Part shown: positions 54,775 to 63,955 of the stretch, piece by piece
How positions within the stretch are numbered: position 1 is the stretch's first letter
Layout of the letters: every line of letters starts with the position of its first letter
NCBI RefSeq assembly: GCF_017115105.1
Contig: NZ_JABXKH010000064.1
Location: forward strand, 82,637 to 146,636
Length of the DNA: 64,000 bases
Reading direction: 5' to 3'
Source of the DNA: Nostoc sp. NMS2
GTDB lineage: Bacteria > Cyanobacteriota > Cyanobacteriia > Cyanobacteriales > Nostocaceae
Program-made: the position numbers and the translations under genes
Notes under the pieces: model-generated
Databases searched by the model: none
What the model saw: the letters and a program-made list of their open reading frames with translations, nothing else
Told to the model about the DNA's origin: nothing

Positions 54775-57330
54775 TTACTTTGGCTCCCGTGAGGCTTTTT
54801 CCCTCTTTCTTCTCTGCTCTATTGTATTTAAGTTCTTTTGCTGCTGTTCGCGGTATTCTTTGAATTCACCACTGTTTTCATATTTTTCAATCCATTTGTT
54901 ACCTTCCATGTCCCCCAAATCTCTTGTATATACCATATAAGTTTCAGGGTTTACACCTAATTTTTCCAAATGTCTTAAAGTCGTATACATCTGATGCATG
55001 TTAGGCTTATAGTGACCGCTTTTATCTGCGATCGCTTCAAGTGTGCCATTTATAACCTTAATGGCACCAGCACCTTTGACTGGGATGCCAGCTAAAGCAC
55101 TTGAATGATGATACTCCCCTTCCTTATGGCCATCAGCATAGAACTTTCCATCAGGGCTAAGAACAAAAATCATCCAATCTTTTCCATTATCTGGTGCACC
55201 ATGAGCTATCATACGTTCTGAGCTAAGGTCATCTCCAAAGGCATCTGTCCATGTACCTCCGCTAATCGTGACTCCTCTTGGTCTGCGCTCTGCTTCCGAC
55301 TCCAGGTATTTGACTCCTGGAATATTGATGTTTTTTCGAGCTAGGTAATCCCAGAAAGACTCTGTAGTGGGAGGTGGTGAAGATTTCCCAGCATACTTTG
55401 ATTTTGCTTTCCACTCCCAAAAATTTGTTTCGCCATCCTCTAGTTGTTTTTGCTCTTCAAAAGCCGTTCTCATCTCTTTGTCTTTTGCTTCTTGCTCATC
55501 CAGCCATTTTTTAATTCCAGTCTCATACAACCATTTTCCAAAATGTTCATCTCCTAATTTAAAAGCAGGTCGATGCAGTGCATCCCATGCCTCTAACCAG
55601 TAATTTTCGTTGGCCTTGTCGCGGTCATAATAACTTAAACTTTTAGATTTACCTTTTATCTGAGGTAAAGATGAATCTGTTCTTACTATCTTCTTCAGTT
55701 TATTCCAGCGTTCCTTCCCGGTTGTCTTTGGTTTAGTTTGCTCTTCTACTTTGCTTTTTGGTATCTCTGGTTTAGTTTGCTCTTCTACTTTGCTTTTTGG
55801 TATCTCTATGTTCGTTGGCTTCTTGAGCTTATCCGGGTCATGCCGCGATAGAAACTTTTGCAGGAGACCTCGAACCTCATCATCACTCAAGAGAGAGACA
55901 ACCTTACCAGGGTTTAGCAGCAAATCAGGTAATTTTTCTCGTGCTTCTGTAATATCTCCACCCTCAAGAATATCTTGAGTTTCTTTTAGATGTTCTTTTA
56001 GACTTAGTTGCTTTTTACTATCGGAAGAACTAGGAGATTTTGTAACAGTTTTATAGTTTGAAGTGATAAATGTTGTCTTGAATTTAATATTTTTTATTAA
56101 ATCTTCATTGTCTTTTCTTAACTGTTCAGCTTCGTTTTTTAACTTAATTTCTTTTACGATTAACTCAATTTCTTCTACGAATTTTATGATTTCTTCATCG
56201 CTTAAAGGAGTAATTTCAGTGAGTCCATTTTGGATTTTACTTGACAGTAAATCAGTTAATGATTTTCGTGATGATTGCATTATATCGTCGTAAAAAACTT
56301 TAAACTTCTGTTTTAATATGAACCTATCTGAGCCTCCTTTATATTGAGACAAAATAAAGTCTTCTATTTTATTTTTAGAAAAAAGATAGTCTGCTATTTT
56401 ATTTAAATTTTTCTCAACCTCTCGATTGATATCGAATAAGGTTGTTTCTGATTCAGAGGAGGTACTTGGTATTTCATCTTCTGATTTCACCTCTTCCTTT
56501 GATTGCTGAGGTCGAAAATCTGAGGCTTGTGAATCTGTATAAATGCTCGATCCAGACTCGGATTCTAACTGTTGCGCCTCTTCCTCTGCTTTGATAGGCT
56601 TATTCGTTATCCGATCTGTTGTTGGTTTTCTGTTATCACTCAGCCACGGTTGTGAGTCAGTTGAAACTTTATTTTCTTGTGCTATCTGTTCAAACTTTTT
56701 AATCATATCTTGAACGCCAACAAGCTGGATAACATCTCCATCTGTCTGAGTTACCTTACACTGTATCCCATCTACTGTATTCACTACATTACCCGATGCA
56801 CTTGATGCTGTTCTCTTATCGCTTACACCAACCTGATGCTTTAGTTTAGAAGCCGTCTGAATGGGAATATCCTTACTCTGCGGTTGATGCATTTGGCTTA
56901 CGACATGTGTAGCTACCCTATTTGCTTCCTGCTCATACTTATCATCAGGTTGCCCAATTGTAAGTTGTGGCTGAATCTGTTGTGCTAAACGTGTTTCACG
57001 CCTTGTAAATAAATCAGGGATTTCTAACAGGTTAGGCTGACCCTTGCTACTTTCTTTTCTCTGCATCCAGAAGTTATTCATCTTGGCTTGCAATACACCC
57101 AAGCGTTCCTGTCCTTCTGGCGTTATCGTGCCATATTTTGCCTGGATCTCTAATTTTGTAGCGTCCATTTTTTGAATTTGGAAGGCTTGATTATCTATTT
57201 GTTCTTGGGTGAGAGGCTTCTCCGATGTCTCTTTACTCTGGATACCAAAGTATCGAGGTGTCAACTTGGATATTTCTTGGGGTTTTTGCTGACTTTGTAA
57301 GGTAGATTTGTGGACTCTTTGGAATTTCAT
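54775..57330 (-). CDS. eCIS/polymorphic-toxin-like protein with IQM-like C-terminal domain
   Basis: 851 residues, no signal peptide or membrane span. The N-terminal third has LTIGQPDDKYEQEANRVATH (123-142), the element that precedes the DUF4157 eCIS core in cyanobacterial toxins, though no HExxH core follows. A long charged helical region (about 290-500) and a 13-residue duplication (IPKSKVEEQTKP) make a linker. The C-terminal domain (about 691-800) has DWMIFVLSPDGKFYADG, EYHHSSALAGIPVKGAGAI and SGHYKPN. This resembles the conserved domain of plant IQM calmodulin-binding proteins and of some bacterial effectors. Its catalytic activity is unknown. No immunity gene is obvious. Confidence 0.6.
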   Translation of the reverse strand: MKFQRVHKSTLQSQQKPQEISKLTPRYFGIQSKETSEKPLTQEQIDNQAFQIQKMDATKLEIQAKYGTITPEGQERLGVLQAKMNNFWMQRKESSKGQPNLLEIPDLFTRRETRLAQQIQPQLTIGQPDDKYEQEANRVATHVVSQMHQPQSKDIPIQTASKLKHQVGVSDKRTASSASGNVVNTVDGIQCKVTQTDGDVIQLVGVQDMIKKFEQIAQENKVSTDSQPWLSDNRKPTTDRITNKPIKAEEEAQQLESESGSSIYTDSQASDFRPQQSKEEVKSEDEIPSTSSESETTLFDINREVEKNLNKIADYLFSKNKIEDFILSQYKGGSDRFILKQKFKVFYDDIMQSSRKSLTDLLSSKIQNGLTEITPLSDEEIIKFVEEIELIVKEIKLKNEAEQLRKDNEDLIKNIKFKTTFITSNYKTVTKSPSSSDSKKQLSLKEHLKETQDILEGGDITEAREKLPDLLLNPGKVVSLLSDDEVRGLLQKFLSRHDPDKLKKPTNIEIPKSKVEEQTKPEIPKSKVEEQTKPKTTGKERWNKLKKIVRTDSSLPQIKGKSKSLSYYDRDKANENYWLEAWDALHRPAFKLGDEHFGKWLYETGIKKWLDEQEAKDKEMRTAFEEQKQLEDGETNFWEWKAKSKYAGKSSPPPTTESFWDYLARKNINIPGVKYLESEAERRPRGVTISGGTWTDAFGDDLSSERMIAHGAPDNGKDWMIFVLSPDGKFYADGHKEGEYHHSSALAGIPVKGAGAIKVINGTLEAIADKSGHYKPNMHQMYTTLRHLEKLGVNPETYMVYTRDLGDMEGNKWIEKYENSGEFKEYREQQQKNLNTIEQRRKREKASREPK
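55742..55820 (-). repeat. 39-base tandem duplication within the toxin-like gene
   Basis: Two back-to-back copies of a 39-base unit encode IPKSKVEEQTKPE/K twice. Being in frame and exact, it looks recent. It lies in the linker between the helical part and the C-terminal domain. Confidence 0.8.
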
Positions 57331-57495
57331 TTATGACTTGTTTGTCACTCAGATCGAACGTATTGTAACACCAGAAGTGTTTGCATAATTCTTTAACTTT
57401 GCAATGAGAAGTACTTTAAGTTACTTAATGCATCAACTGCTACCCACCTTTATAGTTAGCGCTAGGATAGCTATGTATTTTATTAAAGTATAAAT

Positions 57496-59079
57496 ATGGC
57501 TCAAGCTTTTTACGTAAATCCAGTATCAGGTAGCGATACTAACGTTGGTAGCCAACAAGCCCCGTTTAAAACTATTACCAAAGCCCTCAAGGTAGCTACT
57601 GCTGATACTAAGATTCAACTGGCAGATGGGAATTATAATGCTGCTAGCGGCGAAGTCTTTCCGCTAACGGTTCCATCTGGCGTGACAGTGGTGGGTAATG
57701 AAACAAACACTGGCAAGGGCATTTTGATTGAAGGGAGTGGTAGTTACCTGAGCCGTACTTTTGCTGGTCAGAATGTCACATTTGTGCTGCTGGATAAAGC
57801 CGAACTCAGGGGGGTAACTGTAACAAATCTAGCTAGCCGTGGTAGTGGTGTCTGGATTGAATCAACTGCTCCTACTGTTGCTAATAGCACTTTCACCAAC
57901 TGTAAGCGGGAGGGAGTATTTGCTACAGGTGAGGCAAACCCAATTATTCTAGGTAATGTGTTCAGTGAGAATGCAGCCAATGGAATTGCGATCGCTAAAA
58001 ATTCCAAAGGTCAAATTCAAGGTAATACTTGCTTCAAAACAGGTTTTGGCATTGCTATTAGTGATACTGCATCACCCATCCTTCGAGATAACAAAATTTA
58101 CGAAAACCGTTCTGGAATTGTCATCTCTGGTAGTGCCCGTCCTCTATTACGTAACAATGTCAGTGAAAATAACACTGATGATGGGATCACAGTAATTGGA
58201 ACTGCCCTACCGGATATCGGCGGTACCAATAACTTAGGAGGTAATACTCTACGCAATAACGGTAAATTTGATTTGCAGAATGCCAGTTCTAACAAGCTGG
58301 TTTCTATAGGAAATAAAATAGATGCGTCTAAAGTCGCGGGAAGCATAGAGTTTGCAGATAGTTCGGTTCCCACGCCGACACCTATACCTACCCCAACACC
58401 CACGCCAACGCCTACTCCGACACCCACGCCAACACCCATACCAACACCAACGCCTACGCCAACGCCTACTCCGACACCCACACCAACACCCACGCCTACT
58501 ATCGAATTAACCGATATTACGAATCATTGGGCAGGTGGGTTTATTCGGGAATTAGTCAAATTGGGGATAGTTAATGGTTTTCCCGATCGCACATTTAAAC
58601 CTGATGCTACGATGACACGGGCGCAATACGCCGCATTATTAGTAAAAGCTTTCAACCCATCGCCAAACCGTCCCGTGGTCAAATTTAAAGATGTACCATC
58701 AGATTTCTGGGCATCCAAGGTTATTCAGCAGGCATATCAAGGTTTATTTCTCTCTGGTTTTCCTGACAATACCTTCGGCCCGAACAAAAATATTCAGCGC
58801 GTGCAAGTGATTGTCTCCCTAGTGAATGGGTTGGGGCTATCTACTGATGGTACAGCATCTATTAAAGCTTTCGATGACCAAGCCAAGATTCCTGAATATG
58901 CCAAGGATGAGGTAGTAAAAGCTATAAACAAGGACATTATTGTCAATCACCCGAACCTCAAACAACTCAATCCTACCCGTGATGCTACACGCGCCGAGGT
59001 AGCGGCAATAGTATATCAAGCCTTGGTAGACGCTGGTCGTGTAGCGGCGATCGACTCGCCTTATATTGTGACTGCTTAA
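57496..59079 (+). CDS. DUF1565 beta-helix protein with PT linker and SLH domains
   Basis: 527 residues. Residues 1-290 form a DUF1565-type right-handed parallel beta helix (FYVNPVSGSDTNVGSQQAPF, then NTCFKTGFGIAISDTASPIL repeats). A Pro-Thr/Pro-Ile linker of about 20 PT units follows. Then come two to three SLH modules (ITNHWAGGFIRELVKLGIVN, FKDVPSDFWASKVIQQAYQG). It should be held at the cell surface, yet no signal peptide is visible in MAQAFYVNPVSGSD. It is divergent from the toxin-like gene, 165 bases away. Confidence 0.85.
   Translation: MAQAFYVNPVSGSDTNVGSQQAPFKTITKALKVATADTKIQLADGNYNAASGEVFPLTVPSGVTVVGNETNTGKGILIEGSGSYLSRTFAGQNVTFVLLDKAELRGVTVTNLASRGSGVWIESTAPTVANSTFTNCKREGVFATGEANPIILGNVFSENAANGIAIAKNSKGQIQGNTCFKTGFGIAISDTASPILRDNKIYENRSGIVISGSARPLLRNNVSENNTDDGITVIGTALPDIGGTNNLGGNTLRNNGKFDLQNASSNKLVSIGNKIDASKVAGSIEFADSSVPTPTPIPTPTPTPTPTPTPTPTPIPTPTPTPTPTPTPTPTPTPTIELTDITNHWAGGFIRELVKLGIVNGFPDRTFKPDATMTRAQYAALLVKAFNPSPNRPVVKFKDVPSDFWASKVIQQAYQGLFLSGFPDNTFGPNKNIQRVQVIVSLVNGLGLSTDGTASIKAFDDQAKIPEYAKDEVVKAINKDIIVNHPNLKQLNPTRDATRAEVAAIVYQALVDAGRVAAIDSPYIVTA
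58368..58500 (+). repeat. PT-encoding microsatellite
   Basis: About 130 bases of six-base CC(G/A/C)AC(G/A/C)-type units coding for Pro-Thr. Third positions vary. It is liable to slippage and thus to variable linker length. Confidence 0.85.
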
Positions 59080-59118
59080 TTGGTAAACTAATCTGTTTTG
59101 CAAAATTGGATAATTTTT

Positions 59119-59146
59119 GTAGGGGCAATTCATGAATTGCCCTTAC
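59119..59146. repeat. Dispersed palindrome, copy 3
   Basis: GTAGGGGCAATTCATGAATT followed by GCCCTTAC; one change from copy 1 at 5528-5555. It lies 39 bases after the stop of the DUF1565-SLH gene. Confidence 0.8.
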
Positions 59147-59212
59147 AAAAAGGGTTCTAAATTAGAGGCAGAGCAAATTCATATTTAATTTCAGAAACGC
59201 AGTTTTTAATTA

Positions 59213-59947
59213 CTACTCGAACGGAGGCAAATTATTCGGGTCAATACCCTGAGATTGCAAATAAGCAATCAGTCGTTCTTTTTGCTGGCGTTCTTGTTCA
59301 ATTTGTTCCACAGCCCACGGTAATAAATTACCAGATTGATCCCACCAGCGCAACCAATAACCAGTGCGAGCTTCTTTTGTTCCTTGCCAAGTTCCCAAAA
59401 ATAAGCCCATTACATCAATCCAATGACGACCATTTTCGTCAGGTTGCTTTAACTCATAACGTTTATTTTCCAGTTGATAATATTCTAATAAACCGCCATC
59501 TGGTTCAAAAATTATATAGATGGGAATCTGCAAAATTTGCTCATAGAAAAACCATTTTCCTGGTGGATAAGTTCGCTTGACCGAATATTCTCCACCTTCA
59601 GTATCCGATAGAAATTCGATAGCGATCGCTGGAATATCTCCTTCTAAATTGGGTGTATAACTTTTACGATTACCCACAACTTGATTAACCGATGGTACAT
59701 AAACCCAGTCAGGTGCTTTAGCAATAAACTGGCCGTTGACTGTCGCACAAAGACCAAAGTTGGAAGCTATCAACATCTGGGGTTGGATGAATCCACTGAT
59801 TTCTAGGCTTTCACGCAAAGCACCAGCCAAAAGTGGCTGACCTGTATTCTCCACTGGTTCATCCTCTAGTTTAAAATCCTTGGGCAAGGCTTCCCAAGAG
59901 ATTACCAGTTCAGTTTGGGATTTGGCTTCACTGAGTTGGGTTGCCAT
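59213..59947 (-). CDS. Uma2 family endonuclease-like protein
   Basis: 244 residues from ATG 59947 (MATQLSEAKSQTELVISWEA). Cyanobacteria carry many copies of this PD-(D/E)XK-fold family, and the cellular role is not known. The catalytic-like Asp in KAPDWVYVPS, and Glu in IEFLSDTEGGEY with Lys in YSVKRTYPP, are present. The C-terminal part ends in a coiled stretch EQERQQKERLIAYLQSQGID with Leu-rich end. It lies between the DUF1565-SLH gene and the FUSC-like gene, on the minus strand. Confidence 0.8.
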   Translation of the reverse strand: MATQLSEAKSQTELVISWEALPKDFKLEDEPVENTGQPLLAGALRESLEISGFIQPQMLIASNFGLCATVNGQFIAKAPDWVYVPSVNQVVGNRKSYTPNLEGDIPAIAIEFLSDTEGGEYSVKRTYPPGKWFFYEQILQIPIYIIFEPDGGLLEYYQLENKRYELKQPDENGRHWIDVMGLFLGTWQGTKEARTGYWLRWWDQSGNLLPWAVEQIEQERQQKERLIAYLQSQGIDPNNLPPFE

Positions 59948-60157
59948 AAACACAGTATGAATTTATTTTTGATCTTATCGCTTTTGGGACGGTATGAAGG
60001 TGATGTCAGTCTGTCGGTGATAAAGTGACAAAATATGCATCCTAATATTTAATTCCTTGGAAAAGCTCTCACTTGCCCACAATGAATTAGAATAAATCCA
60101 AATATATAAGAATATTAAGAAAATTTAGATAAAAATTTTGTTTTATTAACAAAAACG

Positions 60158-60934
60158 ATGCAGTTGAATCGAAGTAATTTTCTCAGGTTTCTGATCCAGC
60201 CAGAGCCAGGAAAACCAGCAATATCCAACGGCTTGCGGGCTGCATTAGCGTTAGGGGTTCCTATGTTAATTGGGCAACTCATCAACCAAAGGGAAATCGG
60301 ATTATTTGTCGGTTTAATGGCTCACTTTGTCAACTTAGCAAATGTTGGTGGCCCTTACCAAATCAAAGCTAAGGCGATGGCGGCGGCTACTTTGGGAATA
60401 GCTGTTTCAGTATGTGTAGGTACTCTAGTCGCTAAAATTCCAGCGTTATCTGTAGTACTGACATTTTTCTGGGGACTTGCTTCAGGTTTTGCGTCAATGT
60501 ATGGTAACGCTGGGGCAAATGTTGGTTTGGTGGTAGGGGTATCATTTATTTCCACGATCGCACAGCCAGGAAACTTGGAAACCGCACTCATGCGATCGCT
60601 GCTATGTCTAATTGCAGGTGGATGGGCGATGCTACTATCCTTAGTAATGTGGCCTTTTAAACCTTATGACCCACTCAGGATGGCTTTGGCTGATTGCTTT
60701 AGTGGAATCGCCAAGTACATTCAGGCATTTCTCGGTAAGGTAGCAACACCTGAAAATATTCTCGGAATTAGACAAGTATCAGAGACTGCACGGACTACTT
60801 TAGGTACTGCACGGATTGGAAAGCCGGCTCGGAGTTGCATGGATGAGCAGTTATTGGTGCTAATTCAGGATGGCGATCGCTTGCTTGGCTCAGTTATTGC
60901 CTGCTCCGCTCGAATTCCATCAATGATTTCCTGA
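60158..60934 (+). CDS. Truncated FUSC family transporter
   Basis: 258 residues; FUSC-family proteins are usually about 650-750 residues with two membrane blocks. Six hydrophobic segments of the first block are visible (LALGVPMLIGQLINQREIGL, AMAAATLGIAVSVCVGTL, VGVSFISTIAQPG, LLCLIAGGWAMLLSLVMW). The sequence stops at LLGSVIACSARIPSMIS, just after the point where a family-like LLVLIQDGDRLLGSVIA is read. It was probably an exporter of aromatic acids or similar. Only 28 bases separate it from the convergent fghA gene. It is likely non-functional or reduced. Confidence 0.6.
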   Translation: MQLNRSNFLRFLIQPEPGKPAISNGLRAALALGVPMLIGQLINQREIGLFVGLMAHFVNLANVGGPYQIKAKAMAAATLGIAVSVCVGTLVAKIPALSVVLTFFWGLASGFASMYGNAGANVGLVVGVSFISTIAQPGNLETALMRSLLCLIAGGWAMLLSLVMWPFKPYDPLRMALADCFSGIAKYIQAFLGKVATPENILGIRQVSETARTTLGTARIGKPARSCMDEQLLVLIQDGDRLLGSVIACSARIPSMIS

Positions 60935-60962
60935 AAATATCGATCGTATTCTTGTTCAAAAA

Positions 60963-61850
60963 TCAAAATAGAAACGTGGGGTTTAAATAGATAAAAACTA
61001 CTGTAATCAATAAAGCGATCGCATGGTGGCGGATATGATCTTCAATAAAACTAGCAATGAAATAATAACTGTGGTCATAGCCCTCTTGGTAACGCAAATT
61101 TAGCGGCTGCTTAACATTTGCACAAGCTTTCTCAAATACTTCAGGTAGTAATTGTTCAGTTAAAAATTTATCAGCAGTCCCTTGGTCAATGAGAATTGAA
61201 CTGTGATATCCTACTTGTTTGACTAATTCACTAGCATCATAAGCACGCCAACTTTCTTGATTTCCACCAAGATAACCACCGAAAGCCTTTTGTCCCCAAG
61301 GACAACGCATAGGTGCAGTGATAGGTGCAAAGGCTGATACTGATTTGTAAAGTTCTGGGTTTCTCATCGCACAGACAAGCGCCCCGTGTCCCCCCATTGA
61401 ATGACCGAAAATACCTTGTTTTTCAGGTTGAGTAGGGAAATTTGCATTAATTAAAGCAGGTAGTTCGTGGACGACATAACTATACATTTGGTAGTTTTTA
61501 CGCCACGGTTCTTCTGTAGCATCAACATAAAAGCCTGCACCCGTGCCAAAGTCCCAGTCATCATCCTCGCCTGCAATGCCAGTATTACGCGGACTCGTAT
61601 CTGGTGAAACCAGCATCAAGCCGTACTCAGCCGCAAAGCGTTGCACTCCCCCCGCCTTCACCATAAAATTCTCTTCCGTGCAAGTTAACCCAGAGAGAAA
61701 ATAGAGAATTGGCACAGGTTTTTGAGTTGCTTGTGGTGGTTGATAAACAGCAAAACGCATTTCACCGTTACAGGTGGAGGAAAAATGACTGTAAAAGCCG
61801 AGTTTGCCACCAAAGCTTTTATATCCTGAAATGAGGTTGACGCTAGGCAT
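60963..61850 (-). CDS. fghA: S-formylglutathione hydrolase
   Basis: 295 residues from ATG 61850 ([20 protein letters not shown]). This serine hydrolase frees formate and glutathione in formaldehyde detoxification. The nucleophile Ser is in [11 protein letters not shown] near residue 149, Asp in [11 protein letters not shown] and His in EGYDHSYYF. The family normally ends near [11 protein letters not shown]; here about 15 extra hydrophobic residues ([15 protein letters not shown]) follow. This suggests a changed 3' end, close to the truncated FUSC gene on the other strand. No formaldehyde dehydrogenase gene is adjacent. Confidence 0.93.
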   Translation of the reverse strand: MPSVNLISGYKSFGGKLGFYSHFSSTCNGEMRFAVYQPPQATQKPVPILYFLSGLTCTEENFMVKAGGVQRFAAEYGLMLVSPDTSPRNTGIAGEDDDWDFGTGAGFYVDATEEPWRKNYQMYSYVVHELPALINANFPTQPEKQGIFGHSMGGHGALVCAMRNPELYKSVSAFAPITAPMRCPWGQKAFGGYLGGNQESWRAYDASELVKQVGYHSSILIDQGTADKFLTEQLLPEVFEKACANVKQPLNLRYQEGYDHSYYFIASFIEDHIRHHAIALLITVVFIYLNPTFLF

Positions 61851-61916
61851 TGATTATATTCTCGAACTACCTGGTAATTAGCACTATATACCGTAGTTGC
61901 GATCGCGTATCGCATT

Positions 61917-62708
61917 TCAATCAACCCTCAGACTAGGTAACTTAGTCCCGCACCTTTTACAAAACCCAGCATCTATATCATGGAAAGCCAATCCACAACT
62001 GGAACAAACCGTTTCTACCTGATTAGCAGTTTTCACAACTTGCTTAATTAAATCCCCCACTTGCCAGGGAATCAGTGCAATTCCTGTGAAAATCATCAAT
62101 ACCGTAAGCAAACGTCCTAATTCAGAAATTGGAATAACATCGCCAAATCCCACAGTTGTCATTGTCACAACAGAGAAATAGAATGCATCAAAAAATGTAC
62201 CGTAATTTTGAGGATTAACCGGATGCTCGACTTGATATATTAAGCCAGAATAAATAAAAACAATTGCAAATAATGTAAATAATATTCGCGCAAAGATCAT
62301 GCCATCTTCGGTGCTGATAGTAGCGAATAAAAATTTTCTATCTATAAATCTGATTAATCGTAAAATCCGAAACCATCGCAGTAGCCGGATAAAGCTAATA
62401 TCCACCATCCCTAGAAAGAATGGCAAAATTGCCATTATGTCAATAATCGAATAGAAGCTAAAAACATACTGAATTTTGTTTTCTACACTCCACAAACGGA
62501 GTAAATATTCCACCGCGAATATGATGACGATCGCAGTATCGACTAGATGTAATTGAAATCGTACAGAATCAGGAATGTTATAAGTTTCTGCGACAAAGAT
62601 TCCTGATGATAATAGTACCAAAGCGGCAAGTGTTAAATTAATCGCTTTACCTATCGGTGTTTCTAGGTCTTTTAAGTAGAATTCTGTTTCTTGTCTGCTC
62701 AATAACAT
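61917..62708 (-). CDS. Voltage-gated-type potassium channel with C-terminal zinc ribbon
   Basis: 263 residues with six membrane segments. S4 has regularly placed arginines (FIRLLRWFRILRLIRFIDRK), and the pore carries the potassium filter TVGFGD. The tail after S6 has CSSCGLAFHDIDAGFCKRCG (two CxxC pairs), a small zinc ribbon. It should pass potassium across the plasma or thylakoid membrane under voltage control. Length fits small cyanobacterial channels. It is close to fghA (66 bases) on the same strand, but no functional link is clear. Confidence 0.9.
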   Translation of the reverse strand: MLLSRQETEFYLKDLETPIGKAINLTLAALVLLSSGIFVAETYNIPDSVRFQLHLVDTAIVIIFAVEYLLRLWSVENKIQYVFSFYSIIDIMAILPFFLGMVDISFIRLLRWFRILRLIRFIDRKFLFATISTEDGMIFARILFTLFAIVFIYSGLIYQVEHPVNPQNYGTFFDAFYFSVVTMTTVGFGDVIPISELGRLLTVLMIFTGIALIPWQVGDLIKQVVKTANQVETVCSSCGLAFHDIDAGFCKRCGTKLPSLRVD

Positions 62709-62796
62709 ATTCGACTATTAACTAATCTTAATTCCCAGTTATAGCATCAGAAATACGATACTATTAATAATTCTCCTTATATTAACCTCACCTTCT

Positions 62797-63222
62797 ATGA
62801 TTCCAGAATATTTTATGCGTTTAGCTTTGGCGCAAGCAAAAGAAGGAAATACGCCTTACGGTGCTGTGATTGTGAAAGATAATGAGGTTGTTGCCGTAGC
62901 TCATAATACTGTTGTCAGAGAGAACGATCCATCAGCCCATGCTGAAATCAACGTTATTCGTAGTTTAACAGCTAAACTTAAAAGCCCTTTTTTAGAAGGT
63001 TATAGTATATATACAACTGGCGAACCTTGTCCGATGTGTGCAACTGCTTGTGTTTGGAGTGGTTTATCAGAAATTGTATATGGTGCTTCAATTCAAGACT
63101 TAATCTCGATAAATCAATCACAAATTAATCTATCTTGTGAAGAGGTAATCGCTAAATCATTTAGAAACATCAAAGTCACCAAAGGCATTCTAAAAAATGA
63201 ATGTTTGGAGTTATTTAAATAA
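62797..63222 (+). CDS. Nucleoside/CMP-type deaminase
   Basis: 141 residues from ATG 62797. The zinc motifs are HAEINVIRS (H-A-E) and TGEPCPMCATAC (P-C-x-x-C), so it hydrolyses an amino group of a nucleoside or base. The overall pattern (MIPEYFMRLALAQAKEGNTPYGAVIVKDN) matches the guanine/cytidine deaminase-like family rather than tRNA-specific TadA, which has a different loop. Substrate is not settled. It stands by itself on the plus strand. Confidence 0.88.
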   Translation: MIPEYFMRLALAQAKEGNTPYGAVIVKDNEVVAVAHNTVVRENDPSAHAEINVIRSLTAKLKSPFLEGYSIYTTGEPCPMCATACVWSGLSEIVYGASIQDLISINQSQINLSCEEVIAKSFRNIKVTKGILKNECLELFK

Positions 63223-63396
63223 TCTACAACACATTTAACTTTTTCATTAGGTAAGTGCAAATCATTGTAGCAACTGTCTTGAAAGTTGCTACGGCCATTG
63301 GTTGGAATATTTTTTGTCCCCAATACCATTATCTGTGAGGTTATATATAAGGGAATACGGTTCAGATAAAACTAAAGCCCTTGTTCTGCGGGCAGT

Positions 63397-63425
63397 GTAG
63401 AGACGTTGCAATGCAACGTCTCTAC
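63397..63425. repeat. 29-base palindromic repeat
   Basis: GTAGAGACGTTGC and its complement GCAACGTCTCTAC around ATG-like centre; the same design as 36013-36041 (GTAGAGACGTAGC). A dispersed repeat family. Confidence 0.75.
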
Positions 63426-63547
63426 AGACCTCTGTAGTTATCGAAAAAATCCTTAACCCAAGCGTATTGGTACATAACGCTCTTTTATGACTCTCGTCGG
63501 ATAAAAATCATCCACTCTTATTTTTAAAGACTTTGATGAATTTAGGT

Positions 63548-63627
63548 GTAGGTTGGGTTGAGGAACGAAACCCAACACCAACAATCCCTGGTTTTGTTGG
63601 GTTTCACTAAAGTTCAACCCAACCTAC
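63548..63627. repeat. MITE-like inverted repeat (GTAGGTTGGGTTGA type)
   Basis: GTAGGTTGGGTTGA at the left pairs with TTCAACCCAACCTAC at the right. Inner arms GAAACCCAACA and TGTTGGGTTTC are also complementary. No coding capacity. Confidence 0.75.
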
Positions 63628-63864
63628 GAATATTTTATTTTTTCGGAGTAATAAAAGAGGGATAAGGGGCTTTAGCCCTTTGCCTTATCAAGGTTGATTT
63701 CGTACTGCTTCATATAGAAATAGTATAAGTAACCGCAATATCGCAGATTTAGGCAAACGATCGCGGAAATTCATCTGAAATCAAATCCTTTAGCTTTCTC
63801 GTAACTTTGCTTAATTAATAAGTAAACCTGATGAGTCCCATCAGATTTACAAAAGTGATAAAAC

Positions 63865-63894
63865 TTGATTAAAAATTGTAAAGCGTTGTAAAGT
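63865..63894 (+). promoter_or_regulatory. Possible psbA promoter
   Basis: TTGATT (63865-63870) and TAAAGT (63889-63894) are 18 bases apart and lie 61 bases upstream of the psbA ATG. They are similar to sigma-70-type boxes, but neither is a perfect match, and no transcript data are available. Confidence 0.3.
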
Positions 63895-63955
63895 GTATTC
63901 ACAGGCAAAGACAAACGAGCCTGATTCATAAATCACTAACCGCACTTATAAAACA

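Larger units (their letters stand above)
63223..63955. other. Intergenic region before psbA, with repeats
   Basis: It holds the 29-base palindrome (63397-63425), the reverse complement of the MITE flank (63451-63470) and a MITE (63548-63627). No other gene is seen. The psbA promoter is likely near its right end. Confidence 0.5.
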
